NCBI GenBank assembly: GCA_038323265.1
Contig: JBBQGT010000001.1
Location: 1-64,000 of the forward strand
Length of the DNA stretch: 64,000 nt
Direction: 5' to 3'
Source of the DNA: PNKC01 sp038323265
GTDB taxonomy: Bacteria; Chloroflexota; Dehalococcoidia; Tepidiformales; Tepidiformaceae
Position numbers and translations under genes: made by a program. The notes under the pieces were generated by a model. The model worked only from the letters and a program-made list of their open reading frames with translations, was not told where the DNA came from and made no database searches. Positions 56,054 to 64,000 of the stretch are shown in pieces; the first letter of the stretch is position 1, and every line of letters begins with the position of its first letter.

Positions 56054-57679
56054 TTAGTTCGCCCCCGGCACAGTCCCGCCGAGCTCGCGGATCGTGTTAG
56101 CGATGTCGTCGGGCACTGCTTCGCCGGCGGCGACCAGTTCGTTTGCTTTGCGTTCGGCGCGCATTCTTCGGGCGCGCACTTTCTCGGGCGAATTGGGGTC
56201 GCCTTTGGGCCCAACGCCAATGCCCGGTGGGAAGACCATGTGGCCCTCAGCCGCCGCCGCCGGGGCGGCGGCGCCCCCTCCGGCGCTTGCGGCGGGCGCC
56301 GATCCAGCAAGCGAGGCCCAGATCGAGCCGCCGGGGGCGAGGTCGCTGCCCAGGTCGTGCAGCGTGGCTGTAACGTCGTCGGGGATGGCTTCGCCGGCGG
56401 CCGTCAATTCGTTGAACTTGCGTTCGGCGCGCATGCGGCGGGCACGCACCTTCTCCGGTGAGTTGGGGTCGCCCTTGCCGCCGGTGCCAACGCCAGGCGG
56501 GAATCGCATGCTGCCGTCGGGCATTGTGCCAGTGAGCGGGCCTGCCGCAGCAGCTGCACCACCGGCGGCCCCGCCCTCGCTGCCGGCAAGCGACGCCCAG
56601 ATGGAGCCGCCGGGCGCAAGGTCGCTGCCCAGGTCGTGGAGGGTAGCGGTGATGTCGTCGGGGATTGCTTCGCCGGCGGCGGTCAGTTCGTTGAACTTGC
56701 GTTCGGCGCGCATGCGACGGGCGCGCACCTTTTCCGGTGAGTTGGGGTCGCCCTTGGGGCCTTCGCCAACACCCGGCGGGAATCGCATGGTGCCGTCGGG
56801 CATGGTGCCGGTAAGCAGTGCGCCGCCGCCACCACCGCCGCCCGCGGCAGCGCCAGGCGCCGCAGCCGCTTCGCCGGGCTTCATGTTCGCGTAGTGCTCG
56901 ATCCGCGCGGTCACTTCGGCGGGTACGGGCTCGCCGCGATCGGTGAACGCCTTGGCCTCGCGCTCAGCGCGCATGCGCTTCGCCCGGATCTTCGATTCGG
57001 AAAGGATCTCGACTTCTTCGCCGCCCGCGGCCGTCGCGCCCGTGGCCTTCGCCGCCACAGCTTTGACTTCGGGCGGGTGCTCCTGGATGGCCAGCCCTTC
57101 GCCGCGCGCAACACGCTCCTGCTGGGCGATGCGGTCTTCGGGCAGCGTGCCCTTAAAGGTGATCTCCGGCAGCGGTTCGCCGCGCACCGTTTTCTCTACC
57201 AGTTCAACGCTGTCCTGCGGGCGGTATGGGAGCATCACCTGGCCGCTCTTGTGCGGGTAGAGCAGGTCGCTGATGTCCATATGCAGGTCGCGGCGGTCGT
57301 AGGCGCTCTGCTCCGGGCCGCCCCAGCTGTTGTCCATCACGATCGCTTCGAACGGGCAGACTTCAACGCAGATGTTGCAGCGCATGCAGCGCCCGTAATC
57401 GATCCAGAACTTGTCGACAATCTTGCGGCGGTTGCTGGTGCCTTCCGGCGCCTTCGGGTTGTCGATCATCACCGCAGTCATGCAATCGACCGGGCAGTTG
57501 CGCACGCAGATGTTGCATCCCGTGCACATCGGCTCTTCGTGGTCGAAATCCCAGAGGAGTACGGGAAAGCTGCGCTGGCGGACCGGCAGAGGGTGCTTTT
57601 CGTCCGGGTATTCCACGGTCACGGGCTTGCGTGAGAACGTGGAAAGGGTCACGCCGAGGCCCTTGAGAATGCCTTTCAT
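56054..57679 (-). CDS. nuoI: NuoI with long repetitive C-terminal extension
   Basis: A 541-residue protein, against about 160-220 for usual NuoI. Residues 1-115 are a normal NuoI: two [4Fe-4S] ferredoxin sites, Cys52/55/58/62 (CTGCNICVRNCP) and Cys98/101/104/108 (CMRCNICVEVCP), that pass electrons toward the quinone. After a tail to about residue 227 comes an extension with four units of KxRAxRMRAER followed by a helix, at 230, 317, 410 and 500. The last three include SPEKVRARRMRAER and FPPGxG segments, spaced 90-93 residues apart and joined by Ala/Gly linkers. The ATG overlaps the nuoH TGA (ATGA). The extension is part of one continuous frame. Confidence 0.9.
   Translation of the reverse strand: MKGILKGLGVTLSTFSRKPVTVEYPDEKHPLPVRQRSFPVLLWDFDHEEPMCTGCNICVRNCPVDCMTAVMIDNPKAPEGTSNRRKIVDKFWIDYGRCMRCNICVEVCPFEAIVMDNSWGGPEQSAYDRRDLHMDISDLLYPHKSGQVMLPYRPQDSVELVEKTVRGEPLPEITFKGTLPEDRIAQQERVARGEGLAIQEHPPEVKAVAAKATGATAAGGEEVEILSESKIRAKRMRAEREAKAFTDRGEPVPAEVTARIEHYANMKPGEAAAAPGAAAGGGGGGGALLTGTMPDGTMRFPPGVGEGPKGDPNSPEKVRARRMRAERKFNELTAAGEAIPDDITATLHDLGSDLAPGGSIWASLAGSEGGAAGGAAAAAGPLTGTMPDGSMRFPPGVGTGGKGDPNSPEKVRARRMRAERKFNELTAAGEAIPDDVTATLHDLGSDLAPGGSIWASLAGSAPAASAGGGAAAPAAAAEGHMVFPPGIGVGPKGDPNSPEKVRARRMRAERKANELVAAGEAVPDDIANTIRELGGTVPGAN
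56057..56998 (-). repeat. Tandem repeat region in the nuoI extension
   Basis: One degenerate copy (about 56855-56998) and three closely similar copies, of about 93, 93-98 and 63 codons, covering 56540-56818, about 56249-56539 and 56057-56245. The repeats are similar in nucleotide as well as protein sequence, so they could expand or contract by recombination. Confidence 0.85.
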
Positions 57680-58838
57680 CGGGCAGCCACTCCCACCTGT
57701 TTGTAAGTTCCCACCAGCTTGCTCTTGGGGCGGTGAATGGCCCGCGTGATGATAATCGCGACGAGCAGCGCGGCGCCCGCCCCGCTGGTGAGCGTGAGCA
57801 GGATTGGCGGCCAATCGTAGACCAGGATGAAGCCGTTCATCAGCAGTTGGACGAGGGCCATCGGCAGAAGCACTTTCCAGCAGAAGCTCATCAACTGGTC
57901 GATGCGTAGGCGGGGCACGGTGATGCGAACCCACATGATGGCGAGGATCCAGGCGACGCTCTTGATGAACGTGATGCCCAGTTGCCAACCCCAGTCCGGG
58001 CCCCACCAGTCGCTCGTATCGGGCACCGCCCAGCCACCGAGGAAGACGATCGACCCGAAGACGCTGAAGGCCCACATCGAGGCGTATTCGGTCAGCTGGA
58101 ACATGCTCCAGCGCATCCCAGAGTACTCAACGAAGTAGCCGCCGACGATCTCCGATTCGGCCACCGGGATATCGAATGGCGCGCGGTGCAACTCCGAGAG
58201 CATGGCCGTGAAGAAGATGATGAAGGCCAACGGCTGGAGGAAGATGAAGGGCGCGTACTGTCCGTTATCCGGCGTAAAGCTCTGCCGCATGGCGATCTCG
58301 TTGAGGTTGAGGCTGCCTGCGATCATCGCCACTGAAAGCAAGCTCAGGACCAACGGAATTTCGTACGAAACCATCTGCGCGGCCGCTCGCACCCCGCCCA
58401 AGAGCGCGTACTTGTTCCCCGAACCAAGGCCGGCCATCAGGATGCCGACTATGTTCAGGCCCAGGATGGCGAACACGTAGAACATCCCGAGACTGAGGTC
58501 GCGTACGCCCCAGTCCTTCGCGAATGGCAGCGAGACGAGGACCATGAGCACCGGGATAAAGGTCAGGTAGGGGGCGAATTCGAACACCCATCGGTCCGCG
58601 TTCGTTGGCCGGATATCCTCTTTCGATGCGAGCTTGATGGTATCCGCGAAGCCTTGCAGCAGGCCCGCCGTGCCGGTCTTTGTGGGGCCAAGCCGTTGCT
58701 GGAAGCGGGCCACCACCTTGCGCTCGCCGTAGGTCAGGTAGATGACCACGAAGGTCATGACCAGCACGATTACGAGGATACGGATGATGGCGTCCACCCA
58801 GTTCCACACGCCAAACACGGGGTCGGAGAAGAGGAAGG

Positions 58839-58842
<4 letters not shown>
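57676..58842 (-). CDS. nuoH: NADH-quinone oxidoreductase subunit H
   Basis: A 388-residue, eight-span subunit that forms the quinone-entry channel. TYGERKVVARFQQRLGPTKTG is the first-loop signature, followed by LLQGFADTIKLASKEDIRP. HRAPFDIPVAESEIVGGYFV, with the Glu-rich loop near the quinone site, and LRIDQLMSFCWKVLLPMALV at the end complete the pattern. It overlaps nuoD by four bases (58839-58842) and nuoI by four bases. Confidence 0.95.
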
Positions 58843-59980
<1,138 letters not shown>

Positions 59981-59981
<1 letters not shown>

Positions 59982-60505
59982 TAGAACTTGAACCCCGGCA
60001 CACCCTCTTCAATACCCTGGAGGATCTCCACGGTCTGAAGCGGGTGGGATTTGAGCAGTGGGTGGATGCGCACGTCTTCGTCCAGCAGCAGCGCCTTGGG
60101 GTTCGGGTGGCCATCGAAGACGAGCCCGAGCATCTCGGCCGCTTCGCGTTCGTGCCAATCGGCCGCGCCATAGATGGAGGTGAGCGAAGGGACGTGGCGG
60201 TTTGCCCACGGCACGGTGACCGTCACCTGCACTCGGTGGTTGTGCTTAAAGGAATAGAAGTTGTACTTCACGGCGAGCTTGTCTTCGCCCATATCAATGC
60301 CCGTGATGTTGGCCAGCATGTCGAAGGCCAACTCCTTGCGTTCGAACAGGCCCTGGACGAGCTCGAGCAGATCCGCCGCCGCGACTTGCAGGTCGGCATC
60401 GGTTTTCGTGCTGAGCACGGTGAAGGCGGCCTTCGGCAATGACTTATGGATCAGGCCGGAGATGCCCGGATACTCTGGTGGCGAAGCGGGAGCCGGCTGG
60501 GTCAT
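59981..60505 (-). CDS. nuoC: NADH-quinone oxidoreductase subunit C
   Basis: A 174-residue 30-kDa-type subunit. The conserved segment YGAADWHEREAAEMLGLVFDGHPNPKALLL is spread over the middle, in which WHEREAxEMxG is the family mark. The start ATG 60505 overlaps the nuoB TGA (ATGA). It is not fused to nuoD, unlike in E. coli. Confidence 0.93.
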
Positions 60506-61086
60506 CCGACCATCCGCTTGTCTTCCATGATCTTCTTCTGGAGCGCGAGGAAGCCATCGAGCAGCGCCTCGGGGCGGGGCGGGCAGCCGGCGACGTAAAC
60601 ATCCACGGGGATTATCTTGTCGACGCCCTGGAGGACGCGGTCGTACTCCGTGTAAGGGCCGCCGTTGGTGGCGCAGGCGCCCATGGAGATCACCCACTTG
60701 GGGTTCGGCATCTGTTCGTAGAGCAGCTTGATCGCCGGGGCCATCTTCTTGGTCACCGTACCGGAGACGATCATCACGTCGCTCTGGCGAGGGCTCGGCC
60801 ACGGGACGATTCCGAAACGGTCCAGGTCGTGATTGGACATGAAGGTGCCGATCATCTCGATCGCGCAGCAGGCCAGCCCGAAGGTCATCGGCCAGAGCGA
60901 GCTCTTGCGGCCGATGGCGATCACGGTGTCCGCGCCGACCTGCATGACGCCAGGCAGGGCCATCCGGTAGACGGCCTTGGTCACCGGCAGGTCGATGGGC
61001 GTGAGGCGCGAAGACTCGGAGCCGTAGTCCGGCTTATAAGGGCGGGCGAGGGCAGCCTGGGCGGCCGGGGTCAGTTCGTTGCTCAT
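60502..61086 (-). CDS. nuoB: NADH-quinone oxidoreductase subunit B
   Basis: A 194-residue subunit that holds cluster N2. The four [4Fe-4S] ligands are Cys73 and Cys74 (LACCAIEM), Cys138 (MGACAT) and Cys168 (VAGCPPRP), the expected set. SGTVTKKMAPAIKLLYEQMP and YVAGCPPRPEALLDGFLALQ are typical. ATG 61086 overlaps the nuoA TGA (ATGA). Confidence 0.95.
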   Translation of the reverse strand: MSNELTPAAQAALARPYKPDYGSESSRLTPIDLPVTKAVYRMALPGVMQVGADTVIAIGRKSSLWPMTFGLACCAIEMIGTFMSNHDLDRFGIVPWPSPRQSDVMIVSGTVTKKMAPAIKLLYEQMPNPKWVISMGACATNGGPYTEYDRVLQGVDKIIPVDVYVAGCPPRPEALLDGFLALQKKIMEDKRMVG

Positions 61087-61445
61087 CGCCACTCCAAAAC
61101 GCCTCGGCGCCACGCATAGCCGAGGCCCAACGCGAGGATCCCGACGAACGCCAGCATCTCATAGAAAACGAACCGGGGCAGGTCGAGGAAGGTGACTGCC
61201 CACGGGAAGATGAAGACTGTTTCGACGTCGAAAATCAGAAAGAGGATGGCGATCAGGTAGTAGCGGACGTGGACCTGGGCCCAGTTGCGGCCGATCGGCA
61301 GCATGCCGCATTCGTAGGAGACGCCTTTCGCTCGCTCTTTGGCGTAGGGGGCCAGCACGCGCGCGGCGATGAGCGCCGTGAACACCAGGATGAAGCCCGC
61401 GATGGCCGCGATCATGACCGCCGACCAGGTGTCGTAGAAACTCAT
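61083..61445 (-). CDS. nuoA: NADH-quinone oxidoreductase subunit A
   Basis: A 120-residue three-span subunit, first gene of the operon. GVSYECGMLPIGRNWAQVHV contains the loop Cys that changes accessibility between states, and RYYLIAILFLIFDVETVFIF is the family hallmark with its Asp/Glu pair. ATG 61445 has no clear ribosome site; in-frame GTG 61454 is an alternative. The 260 bases upstream (61446-61706) hold no other gene; an operon promoter must lie there but no clear element was seen. Confidence 0.93.
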   Translation of the reverse strand: MSFYDTWSAVMIAAIAGFILVFTALIAARVLAPYAKERAKGVSYECGMLPIGRNWAQVHVRYYLIAILFLIFDVETVFIFPWAVTFLDLPRFVFYEMLAFVGILALGLGYAWRRGVLEWR

Positions 61446-61694
61446 GCGGCCAACCCTCGCGACCGGCTGCGCGTGCGCACACCAGCCAACGGCAACGCCC
61501 CGGCAGGCCGAGGAGCGGAGGCGCGTTGGAGGGTCATTTTGGCCGGTCTCCGAATCTGCGCGAGGCACCGAAAAGGGCTCGCGATTGGTTGTGAATCAGC
61601 ACACAAACTCTACTGCGAGCGATCAAAGGGGGCAAGCGCGGGGAACGCAAGTGCTGAGCGCTGACGTCACTATCGCCGTCGCTGAGCACTCCGC

Positions 61695-61700
61695 TACGCT
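61695..61700 (+). promoter_or_regulatory. -10-like TACGCT of the FMN reductase gene
   Basis: TACGCT, 6 bases before GTG 61707. This favours that GTG over ATG 61719. Confidence 0.45.
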
Positions 61701-61706
61701 GATCTG

Positions 61707-62252
61707 GTGCCTTCGCCCATGAACATCCTTGCCGTTAGCGGCAGCGTGCGGGCTGCGTCTTCCAACGCGGCGATGCTGCGCGCTGCTGCGCGGCTGGCGC
61801 CCGAGGGGATGGCGTTCACCTTTTACGAAGGCCTCGATTCGCTGCCGCACTTCAACCCGGACCTCGACCACGATGGCGAAACGCCGCCCCCGGCTGTGGC
61901 GGCCCTGCGGGCGGCGTTCGCGGCGGCAGATGGCTTCGTCGTTTCGAGCCCCGAATATGCGCACGGAGTGCCCGGTTCGCTGAAGAACGCGCTCGATTGG
62001 CTGGTCTCCAGCGGCGAGCAGATCGGTAAGCCGCTGATCCTTATCAACGCTTCGCCCAACAGCGGACAGTACGCCCAGGCGGCGCTGCTTGAGATCCTCA
62101 CGGTGATGTCGGCGAACGTGCTTGAAGAGGCGTCGCTCACGCGGCCATTTCTTCGCGCCAAGCCACCAGCGGAAGGCGAGTTTACGCCGGAGGACGCCCA
62201 ACTTGTGCGCGCCAGCCTGGCGGCGCTCGGCGCCGCGGGTGCCGGGGTATAG
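61707..62252 (+). CDS. NADPH-dependent FMN reductase family protein
   Basis: A 181-residue flavodoxin-like protein. NILAVSGSVRAASSNAAMLR is the FMN-phosphate loop (GSxRxxSxN) and FVVSSPEYAHGVPGSLKNALDWL is the isoalloxazine/substrate loop, including the family's PEYxxxxPGxLKNxxDW motif. It probably reduces FMN, quinones or chromate-like oxidants with NAD(P)H. Start GTG 61707 has TACGCT six bases upstream; ATG 61719 would give 177 residues. It is divergent from the nuo operon and convergent with the Uma2 gene (ends adjacent). Confidence 0.9.
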   Translation: MPSPMNILAVSGSVRAASSNAAMLRAAARLAPEGMAFTFYEGLDSLPHFNPDLDHDGETPPPAVAALRAAFAAADGFVVSSPEYAHGVPGSLKNALDWLVSSGEQIGKPLILINASPNSGQYAQAALLEILTVMSANVLEEASLTRPFLRAKPPAEGEFTPEDAQLVRASLAALGAAGAGV

Positions 62253-62819
62253 CTAAGGCTGCGGCTCGATCACCGCGAACAGATCGCTGAGCGGCAATCG
62301 GAAGCCCGGCAGCACGCTGCTGGTCAGCGATTCGCTCGTGCCAAGTGTGCGCTCGCCCTCCGCTTCGAACACTTCGACTTCACGCGCGGTTTTGTCTACC
62401 AGCCAACAGACATCCACGCCGTGAGCGCGGAAGAAGCGGCACTTCGCGCGCAGCTCGGCCCGCGTCTGGCCGGTTGAGCGCACTTCGATCGCCAGCGTTG
62501 GCGGTGCGCCGTTTGCGGAAGGCCGACCGGCTGCAAAATAGCTAGCATCTGGGAGGCGAAAGTTGGCGGGGAACGCAGCGCGGATTTCGGGGCCTGTGCG
62601 CCCGCCATGCTCCTTTGCGTACAGCCAGAGTCGGCCGACCAGCTCGGCCACCAGGAATCCGTGGTCGTCGTCAGGCATCGGCTTCTGAAGCACCACCCCA
62701 TCCACGTATTCCAGGTACGGCTTTTGCTCCGGCAGGGCGAGGAACTCAGCCTCTGTCATCCGCCGCCCGTGGTGGACAGACGGCGCATCCCGGACAGCGA
62801 CCCGCGCAGGCGAACTCAT
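62253..62819 (-). CDS. Uma2 family protein (DUF820)
   Basis: A 188-residue protein of the restriction-endonuclease-like Uma2 fold. Family features are TEAEFLALPEQKPYLEYVDG, HGFLVAELVGRLWLYAKEHG, RLPDASYFAAGRP (the PD active-site part) and PTLAIEVRSTGQT (the E-x-x core). FRAHGVDVCWLVDKTAREVE continues the pattern. The family is very widespread in cyanobacteria and Chloroflexota, with no established function. TATACT lies 6 bases upstream of ATG 62819 (62826-62831). It may be mobile; no transposase is adjacent. Confidence 0.9.
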   Translation of the reverse strand: MSSPARVAVRDAPSVHHGRRMTEAEFLALPEQKPYLEYVDGVVLQKPMPDDDHGFLVAELVGRLWLYAKEHGGRTGPEIRAAFPANFRLPDASYFAAGRPSANGAPPTLAIEVRSTGQTRAELRAKCRFFRAHGVDVCWLVDKTAREVEVFEAEGERTLGTSESLTSSVLPGFRLPLSDLFAVIEPQP

Positions 62820-62825
62820 GCCCCC

Positions 62826-62831
62826 AGTATA
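62826..62831 (-). promoter_or_regulatory. -10-like TATACT of the Uma2 gene
   Basis: TATACT, 6 bases before ATG 62819 on the minus strand. Five of six consensus bases. Confidence 0.55.
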
Positions 62832-62850
62832 CCGCGCGCTGAAGCCCTCC

Positions 62851-63288
62851 TTAGCTCACGACTTCGATCGAATCGACCACCTTTGGCGCGGCGCTGAGCG
62901 TGCGATGCACCGGGCAGCGAGCGGCGATGCGCAGCAGGTCGTCGCGCTGGGCGTCTGTAATGGGGCCGCGAAGGACGATCTTGCGGTGCAGCACTTCCAG
63001 GTGACCGGTCCCTTTTTCGACGCAGTCGGTGCAGTCTTCGGCGTAGGTGCGGCCGTGCTCTACTTCCACCGCCACTTCCTCGAGAGGGATGCCCTTGCGG
63101 CGGGCGTACATCTGGAGGGTCATGGCGGTGCAGGCGCCAAGCGCCCAGAGCAGCAGGGTGTAGGGCGATGGCCCCAGGTCCTGGCCATCGTCTTCGAAGG
63201 GCTCATCGGCGATGAGGCTGCGGTGGTCGGCGGTGAGCAACTGGGCGTGGGTGTAATCGGGCAGCGACTGGATGATCACTTTCGGCAT
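62851..63288 (-). CDS. OsmC-family peroxiredoxin-like protein
   Basis: A 145-residue OsmC/Ohr-fold protein. The two active cysteines appear in LGACTAMTLQMYARRKG and ARCPVHRTLSAAP, the standard arrangement for thiol-based organic hydroperoxide reduction. GPSPYTLLLWAL precedes the first, as in YhfA-type OsmC proteins. It dimerises in the cytoplasm in known cases. TAGCAT lies 6 bases before ATG 63288. It probably belongs to the oxidative-stress defence, with the catalase elsewhere in the window. Confidence 0.91.
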   Translation of the reverse strand: MPKVIIQSLPDYTHAQLLTADHRSLIADEPFEDDGQDLGPSPYTLLLWALGACTAMTLQMYARRKGIPLEEVAVEVEHGRTYAEDCTDCVEKGTGHLEVLHRKIVLRGPITDAQRDDLLRIAARCPVHRTLSAAPKVVDSIEVVS

Positions 63289-63294
63289 GGGGAG

Positions 63295-63300
63295 ATGCTA
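63295..63300 (-). promoter_or_regulatory. -10-like TAGCAT of the OsmC gene
   Basis: TAGCAT, 6 bases before ATG 63288 on the minus strand. Confidence 0.5.
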
Positions 63301-63329
63301 CGCCGGGGCGGAGTGTTGAGTGGGACGGC

Positions 63330-64000
63330 TTAGCCGTGGCGCGTGGAGAAGCCGCCGTCCACTGGCAACACCACGCCGGTGATGTAGGCCGAGGCTTTCG
63401 AGGCGAGGAAGATCGCCGTGCCAGCCATATCCGAAGGCTCGCCGATGCGCCCCAGGGGGTTGGTGGCGCGGATGTTGGCGCCGAAGGTTCGCAGCGTTTC
63501 GGCCATCATCTTTGACTCGAACGGGCCGGGGGCGATGGCGTTGACGATGATCCGCTGGGGCGCCAACTGGTGCGCCATCACACGCGTCATGTGGTGAACC
63601 GCCGCCTTGCTCGCCGAATAGGCGTAGGTCTCCTGGGCGGGCACCTGGATGCCATCGATCGATCCGATATTGATCACGCGCGATGGGCTGGCGTCGCTTG
63701 CCGACTTCGCGAGCAGGGGCGTGAGGAAACGCGTGAGGTGGAAAATGCCCTTCACGTTCAGGTTCATCACCTTGTCGAAGGCGTCGTCCGGGTAGTCGGC
63801 CATTGGCGCACCCCAGGTGGCGCCGGCGTTGTTGACGAGGATGTCGAGCTGCGTTTCGCGCGCGGCGAGCGCCTCCGCGAGGCCCCTCGCGCCCGCTTCG
63901 CTGCCAAGGTCCGCGGGCAGCGAGATGCATTCGCCGACCTGCGAAAGCTCGGTCGCCACGGCATCACAAACGTCCGCTTTGCGCGACGAGATGTAGGTCT
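63330..64000 (-). CDS. Short-chain dehydrogenase/reductase, 5' end outside window
   Basis: At least 222 residues of a classical SDR. Visible are the strand TYISSRKADVCDAVATEL at the window edge, then NNAGATWGAP, the catalytic Ser in NIGSIDG and YAYSASKAAVHHMTRV for the Tyr-Lys pair, and TGVVLPVDGGFSTRHG at the C-terminus. The N-terminal TGxxxGIG cofactor loop must lie beyond base 64000. The internal ATG 63959 would cut the Rossmann fold and is not the true start. Substrate unknown; similarity is to glucose- or 3-oxoacyl-type dehydrogenases. Confidence 0.88.
   Translation of the reverse strand, partial: TYISSRKADVCDAVATELSQVGECISLPADLGSEAGARGLAEALAARETQLDILVNNAGATWGAPMADYPDDAFDKVMNLNVKGIFHLTRFLTPLLAKSASDASPSRVINIGSIDGIQVPAQETYAYSASKAAVHHMTRVMAHQLAPQRIIVNAIAPGPFESKMMAETLRTFGANIRATNPLGRIGEPSDMAGTAIFLASKASAYITGVVLPVDGGFSTRHG

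Noticed and set aside
57680..58075. N-terminal extension of the NuoI frame upstream of MKGIL
   Set aside because: Overlaps nuoH fully; the ATGA overlap at 57676-57679 and the family start fit ATG 57679.

Overview
The window is a stretch of a G+C-rich (roughly two thirds by eye) bacterial chromosome with tightly packed genes on both strands. I saw no rRNA, tRNA, CRISPR array, prophage or insertion sequence. The gene set points to an aerobic or facultative heterotroph of the Chloroflexota, probably near the aerobic Dehalococcoidia: three acyl-CoA dehydrogenases, a family III CoA-transferase, an enoyl-CoA hydratase, several SDR enzymes, ResA/ResB cytochrome c maturation, a large-subunit catalase and an eleven-subunit complex I. 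That placement is an inference from gene content only; no marker-gene tree was possible.

Layout. 1-4.2 kb: a cyclic-nucleotide-binding protein, a frameshifted DUF3052 gene, an SDR, an acyl-CoA dehydrogenase, and a convergent enoyl-CoA hydratase behind a perfect hairpin terminator. 4.3-7.8 kb: ABC-2 permease, glycosyltransferase 2, and a regulator built as a tandem duplication of XRE plus MmyB-type domains. 7.9-12.6 kb: cytochrome c maturation pair (minus), CoA-transferase (plus), two small membrane proteins. 12.7-18.2 kb: Crp-family regulator with its own palindromic operator, aldo/keto reductase, prolyl aminopeptidase-like hydrolase, small winged-helix protein, and a methyltransferase divergent from a LysR regulator. 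18.2-25.1 kb: a divergent DnaA, PPOX protein, ROK kinase, large methyltransferase, a VOC protein and WYL regulator behind twin operators, and an MBL hydrolase. 25.2-31.8 kb: CHRD surface protein, MurJ, beta-propeller protein, carbonic anhydrase, YprB-like nuclease, small membrane protein, SWIM zinc-finger protein. 32-39.8 kb: acyl-CoA dehydrogenase, RsfS, MnmA, catalase plus thioredoxin-reductase-like flavoprotein, SDR, HAD phosphatase. 40-49.8 kb: WS/DGAT acyltransferase with a hemerythrin protein, lipoprotein, FabI, RidA, M20 peptidase, orphan Phd antitoxin, Nudix (frameshifted tail), acyl-CoA dehydrogenase, MFS carrier. 50.2-61.4 kb: the nuo operon ABCDHIJKLMN (minus). 61.7-64 kb: FMN reductase, Uma2, OsmC and an SDR that runs off the end.

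The most striking feature is NuoI. Its normal two-cluster ferredoxin domain is followed by a roughly 310-residue extension carrying one degenerate and three near-identical copies of a basic helical unit joined by Ala/Gly linkers. It lies in an operon with no nuoE, nuoF or nuoG, the NADH-oxidising module that normally docks near NuoI. This suggests, as a hypothesis only, that the tail helps bind another electron donor or tethers the complex.

A second window-wide signal is the placement of TANNNT (-10-like) hexamers exactly 6 to 8 bases upstream of start codons in about fifteen genes. This is the arrangement expected for leaderless mRNAs, and it was used to choose several starts. Short tandem repeats with periods near 7 or 17 bases occur at several places, one of them inside mnmA. 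Two genes (DUF3052, Nudix) show single-base frameshifts that may be real or may be assembly errors.
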